Shown one piece after another: positions 9,776-21,316 of a stretch of DNA of 64,000 nt (the stretch's first letter is position 1; the number at the start of each line of letters is the position of its first letter). The DNA is from Vicia villosa (lineage: Eukaryota > Streptophyta > Magnoliopsida > Fabales > Fabaceae): NCBI RefSeq assembly GCF_029867415.1, contig NC_081183.1, positions 141,995,097 through 142,059,096 on the forward strand, in the 5' to 3' direction. A program made the position numbers and the translations under genes. The notes beneath the pieces are model-generated. The model ran no database searches, was not told the DNA's origin, and saw only the letters and a list, made by a program, of their open reading frames with translations.

Positions 9776-11319
9776 TGTGAATACAAGATTACACTCAAAG
9801 ATGTTTTTGATTCATGGCAAACTCAAATAAGCATTCAAACAACAAGACGGAAGCAGAAAACCCAAAGAAAAGCAAGCATTGATCACTCATAGGTCAACCC
9901 ATTATGTTTATATGTTTATAGGTTGTCTCAACACAAGCAAAACAAGAAGAATGCAGAAAAACAGCAGTTAGGTCGACCTACCATCAACCCAGGTCGACCT
10001 AAAATGGAGAAAAATTCATATACCCCTGCTAGGTCGACTCACACATCATTTAGGTCGACCTAAATTGATGAATTCTACATACCAGCCTGTTAGGTCGACC
10101 TACACATCAACTAGGTCGACCTAATCTGTGAAAATATCCCCAGAATGCATCAGAAGAGGATTCTGGTCGACCTACTCCTTCAACAGGTCGACCTAACTGG
10201 GAGCAAAATTCTGCAAGCTCTGTTAGGTCGACCTAAGCACTACAAGTGGTCGACCTAACTGATCAAGAAAGTTCAAAAATCAGTTTTTCTTGGTTCTAAC
10301 TGTTATGCAATCATATATATTGTGCAAGGGTAATTATTCAAGCAACACCAACGACTGAAAGATACACAAACGCTTCTCATCTTCGTTCTTCATCATCTCC
10401 AACACAATTACACATAATCATTCTTGCGTTGCGGGTTAGTGATAAGTTCGATAACGTCCATGGAACGGAATTGAAGATTCCTAGTGGGTGAAGGTTTGTG
10501 GGGTTTGTTGGTGAATAAAATCTGCGGGTTTTGTCCTCCACGACGGGTGGTTCTTGGGGGTTTTTATCAAGAGGCGTTCATTGAGGATTCGGCTGAGTGT
10601 AACGATTGAGGAACGGGGAGTTCAAGGAATCAAGACACTGCAGAAGGGAATCAAAGTGAAGCTCTTGGATAACCTTGATCTGGATCAAGATTAAGGGGGA
10701 AGAAGATTCAAAGGATCGACATAATTGGTTTATCGTTTATCGCTTTGTTATCTTCTTTGTATATACTACTTTCAACATTAATGAAAGATTACCCAATTTC
10801 AATTTGGAATTGGGGGCAGACGTAGTCGTAGCGAGGACGATCGACGAACTGCCTAAACAAATATCGTGTTCTTGTCGCTTTTACTTTTTCATTTACATTC
10901 TGTTCATATTTGGTTATAATAGCAAATTGATCAACGATTCGAGTGTTAAGATTGTGAACTAAGTTCGTTCATAAACATCACAATCCATCACACATTGAAT
11001 TACCTTCAATTTGATCATTATCACCAAGTGTTTGTATATTTGTTTCTATCACTCTTACTGCATTGCAAACATTGTCCATCATACAAAAAAGTTAATCTGA
11101 TTTTCATAAGAGAAACATCTTGATTCTGCGACATATACTCTTATCATTTACTTCAAGTCTTTGACTGGTTTTTTAAACACATATATAATCGTTTCGATAG
11201 TGGTTCGGAATAGACGCGAGTCGATTCAGAATTCACTTCCGCTGAAAAGTCGTTTAAATCCGTAAAACTGTGAACGATCTATTCACCCCCCCTCTAGATC
11301 CTAAGGCCAGCGTCTAACA
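9776..11319 (+). repeat. 5' LTR of the young copia element
   Basis: A 1544-bp LTR with TG...CA ends. Its U3 part holds ten copies of a GGTCGACC-type palindrome (9971-10255), then a TATATAT core at about 10314-10321, then a C-rich CACCCCCCCTCTAG block close to the 3' end. A short open frame in the downstream part, also present in the other LTR, has no AUG-initiated support and is not called a gene. Confidence 0.93.
9969..10257. repeat. Array of ten TAGGTCGACCTA-type palindromes in U3
   Basis: Core GGTCGACC (once GGTCGACT) starts at 9971, 9992, 10032, 10053, 10093, 10114, 10165, 10186, 10226 and 10248. Members come in pairs 21-22 bp apart, and pairs recur every 61 bp (once 72). The array sits just upstream of the TATA-like core and is repeated identically in the 3' LTR (16938-17226). 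The symmetry and spacing of two helical turns suggest dimeric protein binding sites. Confidence 0.9.
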
Positions 11320-11321
11320 AG

Positions 11322-11334
11322 TGGCATCAAGAGC
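11322..11334 (+). promoter_or_regulatory. Primer-binding site of the young copia element
   Basis: TGGCATCAAGAGC begins two bases after the LTR. It resembles the TGGTATCAGAGC site complementary to initiator tRNA-Met used by plant copia elements, with two differences. Confidence 0.7.
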
Positions 11335-11374
11335 TCTGGTTTATTCCGTGCTACGTGAAACACTTATTGGAAAG

Positions 11375-13114
11375 ATGGCTTCCGGACCTAAAGGGGCTCA
11401 TAATAGAGCTCCAGTTTTCAACGGCGAAAACTACGGCTATTGGAAGGATTGTATGTGTGTCCATATCAATGCAATTGATAGGAACATCTGGACAGCTATT
11501 GTCAATGGTCCATTTCAGATCACCATGACAAATGCAGCTGGTGCAGTTGTTCCAAAACCAGAAGATACTTGGAATGCTGAAGATGAAAAGAGATATGCAT
11601 ACGATTGGAAAGCGAGAAACATTCTAATCTCAGCTCTAGGAGTTGATGAATACTATCGTGTTTCCCATTGTAGATCAGCTAAAGCTATGTGGGACACATT
11701 GCAAGTTGCCCACGAGGGAACGGATGATGTCAAACTAGCTAGGATCAATACGTTAACTCAAGAGTTCGAACTTTTCCACATGGAAGATGGTGAAACCATC
11801 GAAAGCATGCAGAAAAGATTCGTTCACCTGAAAAATCGATTAAATTCTCTTGATAGACCTGTTTCCAATGCAGTTGCTACTAACAAAATCTTAAGGTGTT
11901 TGAACAGGGAATGGCAACCCAAAGTTACAGCAATTAAGGAAGCAAATGATCTCAACACTTTAGACATTACCACTCTCTTTGGTAAACTAGAGGAACATGA
12001 ACAGCATCTTAAATGCCTTGACATGCATGAGAAGAGGACAAAGAAAGAAAAGAACATGGAAAAAGAGGTAGAGAAGAAGTCAATAGCTCTAAAAGCTTCG
12101 AGCTCCAAGACCTCAAAACGAGAGCCAAAGGATAGTGACACAAGTGATGACGAAGACTCCGATGATGAGGAAATGGGACTGTTTGTGCGAAGATACAACA
12201 AATATCTAAAGAAAAATGGAGCAAAACATTCCGACAAAGGATTGATCAACTATAGAAAGCAATCAAACATGTTCAAACAAGATAACGACAACAAAGGAAA
12301 GATCAAAGGTCTTTGCTTCAATTGTGGGAAAGCCGGTCACTACAAACCGGATTGTCCATACCTTAAGAAAGAAAAGGAGAAGAACCAAAGCAAAGGTTAT
12401 AACAAATCTAAAAGAGCTTACATAGCATGGGAAAGTGATTCATCTAGTGAAAGCTCATCAAGTGATGAAGAAGAATCAGCAAACCTATGTTTCATGGCTC
12501 ATCAAAACAAGAAAAAGAAAGCTGTAAGTCATCTTAAACCTGAACTCGTAGATAAGGTATCTCATTCTCAACTAAAACTTGCTTTTGAAGAATTACATAG
12601 AGATGCAATTAAAGCTTTCAAACTTTTGGCCTCAAATAAGAAAATATTTTCATATCTTGAATCAAAAGTTGAGAAAACCGAAAGGGATATGGAAGCTTTA
12701 AAACAATCTATGCTAGACATTCAAAAGGACAAAGTTGAAATAGATCCTACATCATGGTTTGGTTGTGATACATGTCACATTTGGCAAAAAGAAGTGAGAG
12801 ATCTAAAAGCCAAGTTAGACAAGGCTCTACAACCAAAAGTGACTTTTGCGGTTGATCCAAACAAGTTCAAAAGATCGTATACTCCTTTATATAGTAAATA
12901 CACTTTTGTACCAAAAGTATCAACTAGCAAAACTCCATATTCTCATCATATTACCTGTCATTATTGTTGCAAAAAGGGACATACCATTGAAAAATGCAAA
13001 TTTAGGAGAATTTTAGTTCCTAAAGGAGTATTTCAATGGTTGCCTAAGTGCAACAAATTGTGTACTCACTACCAAGGACCCAATGAAAATTGGGGACCTC
13101 CCTCTTTAAATTAA
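11375..13114 (+). CDS. gag: Gag of the young copia element
   Basis: A 579-residue capsid/nucleocapsid precursor. The start is the first AUG after the primer site ([13 protein letters not shown]). The N-terminal half matches the copia-type gag-polypeptide/UBN2 family ([41 protein letters not shown]). A lysine- and acid-rich linker follows, then two Cys-X2-Cys-X4-His-X4-Cys zinc knuckles at about residues 314-327 ([14 protein letters not shown]) and 528-541 ([14 protein letters not shown]). Between them is a coiled-coil-like segment ([18 protein letters not shown]). Two widely separated knuckles and this length are more typical of SIRE-like elements than of short copia Gags. The frame ends at a TAA (13112-13114) directly preceded by a slippery heptamer. 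Pol continues in the -1 frame with 25 nt of overlap. Confidence 0.92.
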   Translation: MASGPKGAHNRAPVFNGENYGYWKDCMCVHINAIDRNIWTAIVNGPFQITMTNAAGAVVPKPEDTWNAEDEKRYAYDWKARNILISALGVDEYYRVSHCRSAKAMWDTLQVAHEGTDDVKLARINTLTQEFELFHMEDGETIESMQKRFVHLKNRLNSLDRPVSNAVATNKILRCLNREWQPKVTAIKEANDLNTLDITTLFGKLEEHEQHLKCLDMHEKRTKKEKNMEKEVEKKSIALKASSSKTSKREPKDSDTSDDEDSDDEEMGLFVRRYNKYLKKNGAKHSDKGLINYRKQSNMFKQDNDNKGKIKGLCFNCGKAGHYKPDCPYLKKEKEKNQSKGYNKSKRAYIAWESDSSSESSSSDEEESANLCFMAHQNKKKKAVSHLKPELVDKVSHSQLKLAFEELHRDAIKAFKLLASNKKIFSYLESKVEKTERDMEALKQSMLDIQKDKVEIDPTSWFGCDTCHIWQKEVRDLKAKLDKALQPKVTFAVDPNKFKRSYTPLYSKYTFVPKVSTSKTPYSHHITCHYCCKKGHTIEKCKFRRILVPKGVFQWLPKCNKLCTHYQGPNENWGPPSLN

Positions 13115-16100
13115 TCTTGCAGGAAAAGTGTCTTGACATTGCCGAAAGGTTGTGGTTCCTTGATAGCGGATGTTCAAGACACATGACTGGAGACCTATCT
13201 CTTTTCGTTGAGTTTCAAGCAAAGAAAAAGGGGTATGTCACCTATGGAGATAACAATCGGGGAGCCATACTTGGTAAAGGAAGTGTAGGTAACCCTTCTA
13301 CCACTACTATAACTGATGTGCTGCTAGTAGAAGGTCTTAAACATAATCTTTTAAGTATAAGTCAATTGTGCGACAAAGATTTTAAAGTAATGTTTACAAA
13401 TTCTGGATGCACAATAGAACATACTAAGAAAAGAGACATTATGTTTAAGGGCTTAAGAGTAAACAACATCTACATGCTAAACTTGGATGAGGTATCTAAG
13501 TCTAGTACCAAATGTCTAGTTGCTCTAGGCGATGACTCATGGCTTTGGCATAGACGTCTCGCCCACATAAATTTTGACTTACTAAATAAAGTTGTCTCAA
13601 AAGATTTAGTAATCGGCTTACCCAAAATGAAGTTTTCAAAAGATCATCTATGTGATGCTTGTCAAAAGGGAAAGCAAACAAAAATCTCTTTTAAATCAAA
13701 GAACGTGGTTTCAACATCACGCCCTCTTGAACTACTTCACATGGATCTCTTTGGCCCTTCAAGGACTAAAAGCATAGGTGGAAACACCTATGGTTTTGTC
13801 ATTGTCGATGATTACTCGAGATTTTGTTGGACAATCTTTTTACCTAGTAAGGATCAAACTTTTCCAGCTTTTACACAATTTGCAAGATTATGTCAAAACA
13901 AAATGAACAACAAAATAGTTGCAATTCGAAGTGATCACGGTGGAGAGTTTGAAAACATTCTTTTTGAAAAATACTGTGATAAACATGGAATTGAGCATAA
14001 CTTTTCAGCTCCTAGAACACCTCAACAAAACGGAGTAGTTGAACGTAAAAATCGAGTTCTAGAGGAGCTGGCAAGAACAATGCTGAATGAGGGTAATCTA
14101 CCAAAGTATTTCTGGGCTGACGCGATTAGTACAGCATGTTATGTTTTGAATAGGATAACAATACGTCCTATACTGAACAAAACTCCCTATGAATTACTAA
14201 AAGGTAGAAAACCAAATGTATCTCATCTCCATGTATTCGGTTGCAAGTGTTTTGTTTTGAACAATGGTAAGGATAATCTTGGCAAATTCGATGCTAAAGC
14301 TGATGAGGGCATATTCCTTGGTTACTCACAATCTAGCAAAGCATATCGAATATATAATAAGAGATTACTTATAGTAGAAGAGTCAGTACACGTTTCTTTT
14401 GATGAATCTTATGCAAAATATGTCGAGAAAGGTCTTTCATTTAATGGTGCAGGTCCATTCACTGAAGACATTGTCAAGGATAAGGAAGATGAGGATGAAA
14501 GTATTGTAAAGAAAGATGCTAAGAGAGAGAAAGATGAGTCTCACAATGAAAATGAAAAAGAAAGCATCTCAAACAATGAAGAACTTCCCAAGGCCTGGAC
14601 AAACGTGAAAGACCATCCAATTGACAATATAATAGGAGACATCTCAAGGGGCGTTACAACACGCTCAAAGATAAGTAACTTCTGCCATCATTTTGCTTTT
14701 GTTTCACAAGTTGAGCCGAAAAACGCTAAGGATGCATTACTTGATGAGCATTGGCTAATGGCCATGCAAGAAGAATTAAACCAATTTAAACGGAATGATG
14801 TTTGGGACTTAGTCCCTCATCCGGGAGATCATCAAGTAATAGGCACTAGATGGGTTTTTCGTAACAAACTTGATGAAAACGGTGTTATTACTAGAAACAA
14901 AGCTAGATTAGTTGCCCAAGGTTACAATCAAGAGGAAGGTATTGATTATGAAGAGACATACGCTCCTGTAGCTCGTCTCGAAGCTATTCGCCTCTTACTT
15001 GCTTATGCTTGTTCTAAAGACTTCAAACTATTCCAAATGGATGTTAAGAGTGCCTTTCTAAATGGCTATATAAATGAAGAAGTCTATGTTGCTCAGCCAC
15101 CCGGCTTTGAGAATTACATGTATCCAACTCATGTTTATAAGCTGAAACGTGCTCTATACGGTCTTAAACAAGCCCCTCAGGCTTGGTACGAACGTTTGAG
15201 CAAATTTCTCCTTAGTCAAGGGTACTCTAGAGGTAAAGTTGATACTACTCTCTTTATTAAAAGAAAAGATAAGGATATTCTCTTAGTCCAAATTTATGTA
15301 GATGATATTATATTTGGATCCACTAATGCAAAACTTGTCAAAGACTTTTCTAAGCTTATGCAGAGTGAATTTGAGATGAGTCTCATGGGTGAGCTAAATT
15401 TCTTCCTTGGCCTACAAATCAAGCAACTCAGTCATGGAACGTTTGTGAATCAAACTAAATATTGTACGGAGCTGCTCAAAAGATTTGGAATGAGTGAAGC
15501 AAAGGAAATTGACACACCTATGGCAACAAATACAAATCTAGACAAAGATGAGAAAGGTAAAGAGGTTGACGTGAAATTATACCGAGGTATGATAGGTTCA
15601 CTATTGTATCTTACTGCCTCAAGACCAGACATTATGTTTAGTGTATGTATGTGTGCAAGATATCAATCTTGTCCAAAAGAATCTCACTTGAAAGCTGTCA
15701 AAAGAATTCTGCGATACTTACGTGGAACTACTACATATGGCCTATGGTATCCAAAAGGAAATGAGTGTCATTTGGTAGGATTCTCCGATTCAGATTTTGC
15801 TGGCTGCAAATCCGATAGAAAAAGCACTAGTGGAACGTGTCATCTATTCTCAAACTCATTAATAAGTTGGCATAGTAAGAAACAAGTATCGGTTGCATTA
15901 TCCACTGCTGAGGCAGAATATGTAGCTGCTGGAAGCTGCTGTGCACAAATATTATGGCTCAAGCAACAACTTCTTGACTTTGCTATTAAGCTTGATCACA
16001 TACCTATCATGTGCGACAACACAAGCGCCATAAACTTGAGTAAAAATCCTGTCTTACACTCACGTACCAAACATATTGAAATAAGGCATCACTTTCTACG

Positions 16101-16248
16101 AGATCATGTAGAGAAAGGAGACGTTACTTTTGAACATGTAGAAAGCAAGAAGCAACTAGCTGACATCTTCACCAAACCTCTAGCAACGGAGCAATATTTC
16201 AACATTCGTAGGGAATTAGGGATACTCGATATCTCTAATTTGGGCTAA
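13090..16248 (+). CDS. pol: Pol polyprotein of the young copia element
   Basis: An uninterrupted frame of about 1050 codons with no AUG near its beginning, so it is probably made as a Gag-Pol fusion by -1 frameshifting at 13105-13111. Domain order is copia-type. The aspartic protease has [13 protein letters not shown] (Asp at about residue 25). The integrase has an HHCC zinc domain (WLWHRRLAH...[10 protein letters not shown], residues ~150-195) and catalytic core residues in HMDLFGP, VDDYSRF and [11 protein letters not shown]. The reverse transcriptase has [12 protein letters not shown] and YVDDIIFGS (~735). RNase H has [26 protein letters not shown] and ADIFTKPL. All catalytic residues I can check are present, and the near-identical LTRs also suggest the copy may still be competent. 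It ends with the usual C-terminus ([13 protein letters not shown]) and has no further ORF before the 3' LTR. Confidence 0.94.
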   Translation: MGTSLFKLILQEKCLDIAERLWFLDSGCSRHMTGDLSLFVEFQAKKKGYVTYGDNNRGAILGKGSVGNPSTTTITDVLLVEGLKHNLLSISQLCDKDFKVMFTNSGCTIEHTKKRDIMFKGLRVNNIYMLNLDEVSKSSTKCLVALGDDSWLWHRRLAHINFDLLNKVVSKDLVIGLPKMKFSKDHLCDACQKGKQTKISFKSKNVVSTSRPLELLHMDLFGPSRTKSIGGNTYGFVIVDDYSRFCWTIFLPSKDQTFPAFTQFARLCQNKMNNKIVAIRSDHGGEFENILFEKYCDKHGIEHNFSAPRTPQQNGVVERKNRVLEELARTMLNEGNLPKYFWADAISTACYVLNRITIRPILNKTPYELLKGRKPNVSHLHVFGCKCFVLNNGKDNLGKFDAKADEGIFLGYSQSSKAYRIYNKRLLIVEESVHVSFDESYAKYVEKGLSFNGAGPFTEDIVKDKEDEDESIVKKDAKREKDESHNENEKESISNNEELPKAWTNVKDHPIDNIIGDISRGVTTRSKISNFCHHFAFVSQVEPKNAKDALLDEHWLMAMQEELNQFKRNDVWDLVPHPGDHQVIGTRWVFRNKLDENGVITRNKARLVAQGYNQEEGIDYEETYAPVARLEAIRLLLAYACSKDFKLFQMDVKSAFLNGYINEEVYVAQPPGFENYMYPTHVYKLKRALYGLKQAPQAWYERLSKFLLSQGYSRGKVDTTLFIKRKDKDILLVQIYVDDIIFGSTNAKLVKDFSKLMQSEFEMSLMGELNFFLGLQIKQLSHGTFVNQTKYCTELLKRFGMSEAKEIDTPMATNTNLDKDEKGKEVDVKLYRGMIGSLLYLTASRPDIMFSVCMCARYQSCPKESHLKAVKRILRYLRGTTTYGLWYPKGNECHLVGFSDSDFAGCKSDRKSTSGTCHLFSNSLISWHSKKQVSVALSTAEAEYVAAGSCCAQILWLKQQLLDFAIKLDHIPIMCDNTSAINLSKNPVLHSRTKHIEIRHHFLRDHVEKGDVTFEHVESKKQLADIFTKPLATEQYFNIRRELGILDISNLG
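13105..13182 (+). promoter_or_regulatory. Candidate -1 ribosomal frameshift signal between gag and pol
   Basis: The heptamer T TTA AAT (13105-13111) is in the correct phase of the gag frame (X XXY YYZ) and is followed at once by the gag TAA stop. Slipping back one base gives exactly the pol frame. Downstream, GTGTCTTGA (13128-13136) and TCAAGACAC (13174-13182) form a perfect 9-bp stem, 16 nt beyond the heptamer. This fits a programmed frameshift. The alternative is a chance single-base indel. Confidence 0.6.
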
Positions 16249-16744
16249 TTACGTTTGTTTTCTCTTAATATTATTTCTTTACTTTATGTATATATCTATT
16301 TGTCTTGCTAACATCTTTCTTAGCGTAAAGGTAGTTCATCATCAAGCCAGGCGTCATATTGAAAAAGCGGTAACGTAATTGTTGTTCACTTCCAAAAATA
16401 TTATTGATACTATAATATGCTATCAATTAACATGCTTATAGTGACTTCATGCATAAAAACTGCTCCTGCTCACATATGTGTCTCATTCTATCATTAACTA
16501 CCTTTTACCTACTATACTGTACATGCTAGCATTATTATCTATGGTTCTCTTGTTACTCTCCTATTCTCTTGTTTTCTCTTTTTGATGTTGACAAAGGGGG
16601 AGATAGATGCTGGATGCACGGGGGAGCTTTATTGAGAGATTGCCTTGTTGAGAGATAGATGCTGGATGTACGGGGGAGCTGAGTCTTTATCACTTACTAC
16701 CAAAGCTTAGACGAATGGTTTGCCATCATCAAAAAGGGGGAGTA
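16249..16744 (+). other. 3' untranslated region and polypurine tracts of the copia element
   Basis: A noncoding stretch between the pol stop and the 3' LTR. It contains repeated polypurine-like motifs: AAAGGGGGAGATAGATGC near 16595, ACGGGGGAGCT near 16618 and again near 16670, and the terminal AAAAAGGGGGAGTA (16731-16744) right before the LTR. A segment containing AGAGATAGATGCTGGATG is duplicated around 16600 and 16655. Confidence 0.85.
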
Positions 16745-18288
16745 TGTGAATACAAGATTACACTCAAAGATGTTTTTGATTCATGGCAAACTCAAATAAG
16801 CATTCAAACAACAAGACGGAAGCAGAAAACCCAAAGAAAAGCAAGCATTGATCACTCATAGGTCAACCCATTATGTTTATATGTTTATAGGTTGTCTCAA
16901 CACAAGCAAAACAAGAAGAATGCAGAAAAACAGCAGTTAGGTCGACCTACCATCAACCCAGGTCGACCTAAAATGGAGAAAAATTCATATACCCCTGCTA
17001 GGTCGACTCACACATCATTTAGGTCGACCTAAATTGATGAATTCTACATACCAGCCTGTTAGGTCGACCTACACATCAACTAGGTCGACCTAATCTGTGA
17101 AAATATCCCCAGAATGCATCAGAAGAGGATTCTGGTCGACCTACTCCTTCAACAGGTCGACCTAACTGGGAGCAAAATTCTGCAAGCTCTGTTAGGTCGA
17201 CCTAAGCACTACAAGTGGTCGACCTAACTGATCAAGAAAGTTCAAAAATCAGTTTTTCTTGGTTCTAACTGTTATGCAATCATATATATTGTGCAAGGGT
17301 AATTATTCAAGCAACACCAACGACTGAAAGATACACAAACGCTTCTCATCTTCGTTCTTCATCATCTCCAACACAATTACACATAATCATTCTTGCGTTG
17401 CGGGTTAGTGATGAGTTCGATAACGTCCATGGAACGGAATTGAAGATTCTTAGTGGGTGAAGGTTTGTGGGGTTTGTTGGTGAATAAAATCTGCGGGTTT
17501 TGTCCTCCACGACGGGTGGTTCTTGGGGGTTTTTATCAAGAGGCGTTCATTGAGGATTCGGCTGAGTGTAACGATTGAGGAACGGGGAGTTCAAGGAATC
17601 AAGACACTGCAGAAGGGAATCAAAGTGAAGCTCTTGGATAACCTTGATCTGGCTCAAGATTAAGGGGGAAGAAGATTCAAAGGATCGACATAATTGGTTT
17701 ATCGTTTATCGCTTTGTTATCTTCTTTGTATATACTACTTTCAACATTAATGAAAGATTACCCAATTTCAATTTGGAATTGGGGGCAGACGTAGTCGTAG
17801 CGAGGACGATCGACGAACTGCCTAAACAAATATCGTGTTCTTGTCGCTTTTACTTTTTCATTTACATTCTGTTCATATTTGGTTATAATAGCAAATTGAT
17901 CAACGATTCGAGTGTTAAGATTGTGAACTAAGTTCGTTCATAAACATCACAATCCATCACACATTGAATTACCTTCAATTTGATCATTATCACCAAGTGT
18001 TTATATATTTGTTTCTATCACTCTTACTGCATTGCAAACATTGTCCATCATACAAAAAAGTTAATCTGATTTTCATAAGAGAAACATCTTGATTCTGCGA
18101 CATATACTCTTATCATTTACTTCAAGTCTTTGACTGGTTTTTTAAACACATATATAATCGTTTCGATAGTGGTTCGGAATAGACGCGAGTCGATTCAGAA
18201 TTCACTTCCGCTGAAAAGTCGTTTAAATCCATAAAACTGTGAACGATCTATTCACCCCCCCTCTAGATCCTAAGGCCAGCGTCTAACA
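16745..18288 (+). repeat. 3' LTR of the young copia element
   Basis: A 1544-bp near-identical partner of 9776-11319, ending GTCTAACA before the target duplication AGCCA. It carries the same palindrome array (cores from about 16940 to 17224). Confidence 0.95.
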
Positions 18289-18501
18289 AGCCAAAACTTG
18301 GTAACTCTGCTGCCTCCATACTCAGCTCCAGCTAACCCCGCTCCTGGGTACAAGCATCATGCTAGGTGCGCTTATCATTCAGATAGTCCTGGTCATGATA
18401 CAGAGGATTGTGGGCCATTGAAGCACAAGATCCAAGATTTGATTGAAGAAGGGCTCATTGAGTTCGAAGATCCTAGCAAGTCTAAAGCCATAGGTGGCTA
18501 G

Positions 18502-21316
18502 AAGGAGGATTTCTCAGATCATTAGTTTTGTTTTCATTCGCAATTTCTTTCCGTTTGTTTAAACATTAGTCTTATGACATATGCTATGTACTTTACAACA
18601 ATCATTAATGCATTGCTTACGTTTGTCTTGATTCATTCCCAGTGTTCTCACTATATTTAAAACTGTGTTTTTACTCGGTTTTCTTCTTTGTGATATTCAA
18701 CTCTCGATTAAAGTCGCACACCTTTAGAGGGAGAATGACGAAAACGATACCATAATTTCATACGCTATGCTTTCGAACAGACCATGTTGACGATGTACAG
18801 GCATTTGTTCAATCCCTAAAATAATGGAGATATAAGGATGTTAATCCCTCGTCAACCCCTTTGAGCCCAAAGAAGTAGGAGTTTTCCTTCATACAAAATA
18901 AAACCCTTAATATATAACCTGGGGTAGGGTAGCTGCTCAGTTAACTTAATTATTCCAAACTGTTCCTTTGAACATAACCACCGATGGTTCTCCGTCATGA
19001 TTAAACCTGGCAGTCAATATCCGCAAAGAAAAAAAGAGAAAGCAATGCAAAAGCCTGCTGAGTCAAAACCTATTAAGGAGACTTAGACAACATTGCGGCA
19101 TCCCGCTGACTGCAGTTTTAAAACGAACAGTTCAGGCAAAAGTTAGGGACAACAAAGTCAAAAAGAGGTCATTACATACCCTCACAAAAGAAAAGAAAGG
19201 AGGATGACTGCCTTTGCAGATAAACCTTTGGTTTTTGAACCATCATAAATGCCAATGTCACAATTCCCAAATTCTTTTGGAGACTAAACGCATAGCTAAC
19301 TGAGCATAGGACTGGAGAACATCACGAAGATGGGGATGGGTACAAATAAACTTTGAGCCTCTATCTTTTGTTTCTTTAAACCGTGAACCAGGCCACGTTA
19401 CAACCCTTAAAAGTCCTAACTGAAGCATGGTTAGTTCGAAAGCATATCGTTACCAAAGGTATCCCGACTCCTTAAGGTCTACTATAACTCTTGAGTTGAT
19501 ATCACTTTCTTACAAAAACTTTGTTTTACTCAAAAATGTTTTTAAACTTTCAAGACAGACATATCCATTCGCATCTTATGAATTTTCATTACAAAGTACA
19601 CTTGTCTATGTGGATTCAAATGTTAACATCAGGGAGAAGTTGCATGGAGCATGGCTAATGGCTAAAAGTCCTAGTAACTGACGAAGTAGCTTTAAAAGCT
19701 TGTCACAGAAGAAACATCCCTTACTCATGACTGGGATGGCTAATGTGTACACAGGGCATAACCCGTCACTATACCATTTACATGGGGCAAATCTAATCAA
19801 GATCCATGGAATCTGTCAAAAGTGTCGAATAGCCCATGGGGCAAGCCCATCACTTGGGGCACGTTGCGAAGGTCGCTCAGTATCAGATGATGTTAATACC
19901 ACTCACACCCTTTCCAGGAACCTTTGTAGGATACTTCTCAATATGTCCATCTAGTCTTCTTTAAGACATGTTCAAATACTTCTCACCCTTTTTAGGAGCC
20001 TTTTTCAGAAAGTCTTTTAAAGACCCACCTTCCTATCCTTTCTATTTTCAAACCCTTTCAAACAGTCTTCTCTAAGACATATTCCTTTCCAAGAACCTTT
20101 TCTAGGTAGTCTTCTGTAAGACATCCCTTAATTTTTTTTAGTTAGTCTTTTAAGACATATTCAAACTTCTCTTATGCTTTCAAGAACCTTGTCAAACTTT
20201 GTTTAAAGTACCGAGTTTTCTCTAAGACAGTTCACCATCCTTTCTAGGGCGATCTTCTTCAAGATGTTTTTCCTAAGTTTTATTTAAAACCCCACAAACA
20301 GTCTTTATCCTCTATAGGAATCTTTTTGACCCTCTGCTCAAACACATCCCTTCGAGCTTTGTTTAAAGCGCAGTCTTGTTCAAGACAATTTCCCATTCTT
20401 TCCAGGGACCTCTTCAGGTAATCTTATAGCGGACATCATCTCATTCTTGAGTACTCAGCAAATCACTGTCCGTCAAGCGCAACCGAAATGCATGACTCAT
20501 TCTGAAAAGCATCTGCTACACATTCAAATCAACACTTAGCATCAAGGAGACCTCAAAATTGGTCTAATCAAAGACGATCATTTCTGATAAGGACTCTTGA
20601 ATGGGGAAACCACATCCAGAGGGTTTTCTTAAAAACAGGGACATACAACCAAGGATCCTGCTGACTAGGGGTATATCTTTCAAGAATTCAAACACTGGGG
20701 CAATGCATATCACGCAAGACACTGTGAAACTCGAGTTCCCTCCAAAGGTCCCTCCTTCAGATTAAGGGGGGCACGTCTCTCAAAATTTCTGATAATCGGG
20801 GAGTCACACTAGTATCATACAAGGAGCATTGTTGCATAATTGATCTTCCCACGCCTATACTATTTACATCCCGCAGTGTGGGATCGGCATACATGCACAA
20901 TTCTCATTTATTTTGAGAATCTCATTACATGACACATGCATCATGACATTGCATAAAACTAACGCTGCCTTTTCAGGTCACTTCATAATCAAAAGGATGT
21001 TATCATCCAATTAAAGTGCAAACACGATCGTATCAACGATTCAATCTTAACAGATACAATTCCAATACTTCATTCCAAGTCTTTCTTCAAAGGCAATCCA
21101 GAAGCAATCAAACAGTTTCTTACCTTTCCAGGTAGTCTTGTCCAAGATAACTATCCTAACCTTCCCAAGCAGTCTTGTTTAAGACATATCCCAAACCTTT
21201 CTAGGTAATTCCGTTTAAAACGCTCGCATCCTTTATAGGAATCTTTTTAGATGGTTTTGTTTAAAACGTTTCATATCCTCTATAGGAATCTTTTTAGATA
21301 GTTTTGTTTAAAACGT
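18502..21316 (+). other. Noncoding internal region of Ogre-like copy A
   Basis: No coding sequence is supported here. The segment is the reverse complement of copy B from about 26165 back to about 23400. From about 19920 onward it is filled with short hairpin units such as GTCTTCTTTAAGAC-like and CCT...AGG words. It breaks off at 21316 within about 2.5 units of the 47-bp repeat seen as 11 units in copy B. Confidence 0.75.

Larger units (their letters stand above)
9776..18288 (+). mobile_element. Complete Ty1/copia retrotransposon (SIRE/Maximus-like), young
   Basis: The element is 8513 bp, with two 1544-bp LTRs (9776-11319 and 16745-18288) that begin TGTGAATAC and end GTCTAACA. It is flanked by a perfect 5-bp target duplication AGCCA (9771-9775, 18289-18293). 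The empty site is preserved in copy B near 26375, confirming the borders. The LTRs have equal length and about five visible substitutions (for example near 10443/17412, 10480/17449, 10684/17653), so insertion was recent. It contains a primer site, gag, pol and polypurine tract in copia order (PR-INT-RT-RNaseH). Long Gag with two zinc knuckles suggests the SIRE/Maximus lineage, but there is no env-like ORF. Confidence 0.95.
9663..18501 (+). pseudogene. Ogre-like gag remnant of copy A, split by the copia insertion
   Basis: Exonic pieces are 9663-9775 (MDQQKQQGGQRPWRSKPKR..., ending LSQALQRLLSH at the insertion) and 18289-18501 (LVTLLPPYSAPANPAPGYKH... to a stop after AIGG). The second piece carries a retroviral-type zinc-knuckle variant, CAYHSDSPGHDTEDC (Cys-X2-His-X5-His-X4-Cys). 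A basic helix KHKIQDLIEEGLIEF follows, typical of Ty3/gypsy Tat-lineage Gag nucleocapsids. Copy B holds the same gene as one uninterrupted 106-residue frame at 26170-26490. At about 106 codons it is far shorter than a full Gag, so it represents only the nucleocapsid end kept in a defective element. Confidence 0.8.
5900..21316 (+). mobile_element. Non-autonomous Ogre-like element, copy A (3' end lost)
   Basis: A plus-strand element with a 5' LTR (5900-8802), a primer-binding site (8805-8822), a leader, and a short gag zinc-knuckle fragment split by a copia insertion. A long noncoding internal region (18294-21316) follows, rich in short hairpins. It has no protease, reverse transcriptase or integrase. 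It ends abruptly at 21316 inside a 47-bp repeat, where copy B in the opposite orientation begins. The LTR start TGTCATACCCC and primer site match Ogre/Tat-lineage elements of legumes. The missing pol makes it a defective, trans-dependent derivative. Confidence 0.82.

Noticed and set aside
10675..10962. 95-codon open frame repeated at 17644-17931
   Set aside because: It lies in the LTR downstream part, has no AUG at its start, and is duplicated only because the LTRs are.
11824..12249. 141-codon minus-strand frame opposite copia gag
   Set aside because: It is a low-complexity Ser/Phe-rich shadow of the gag linker.
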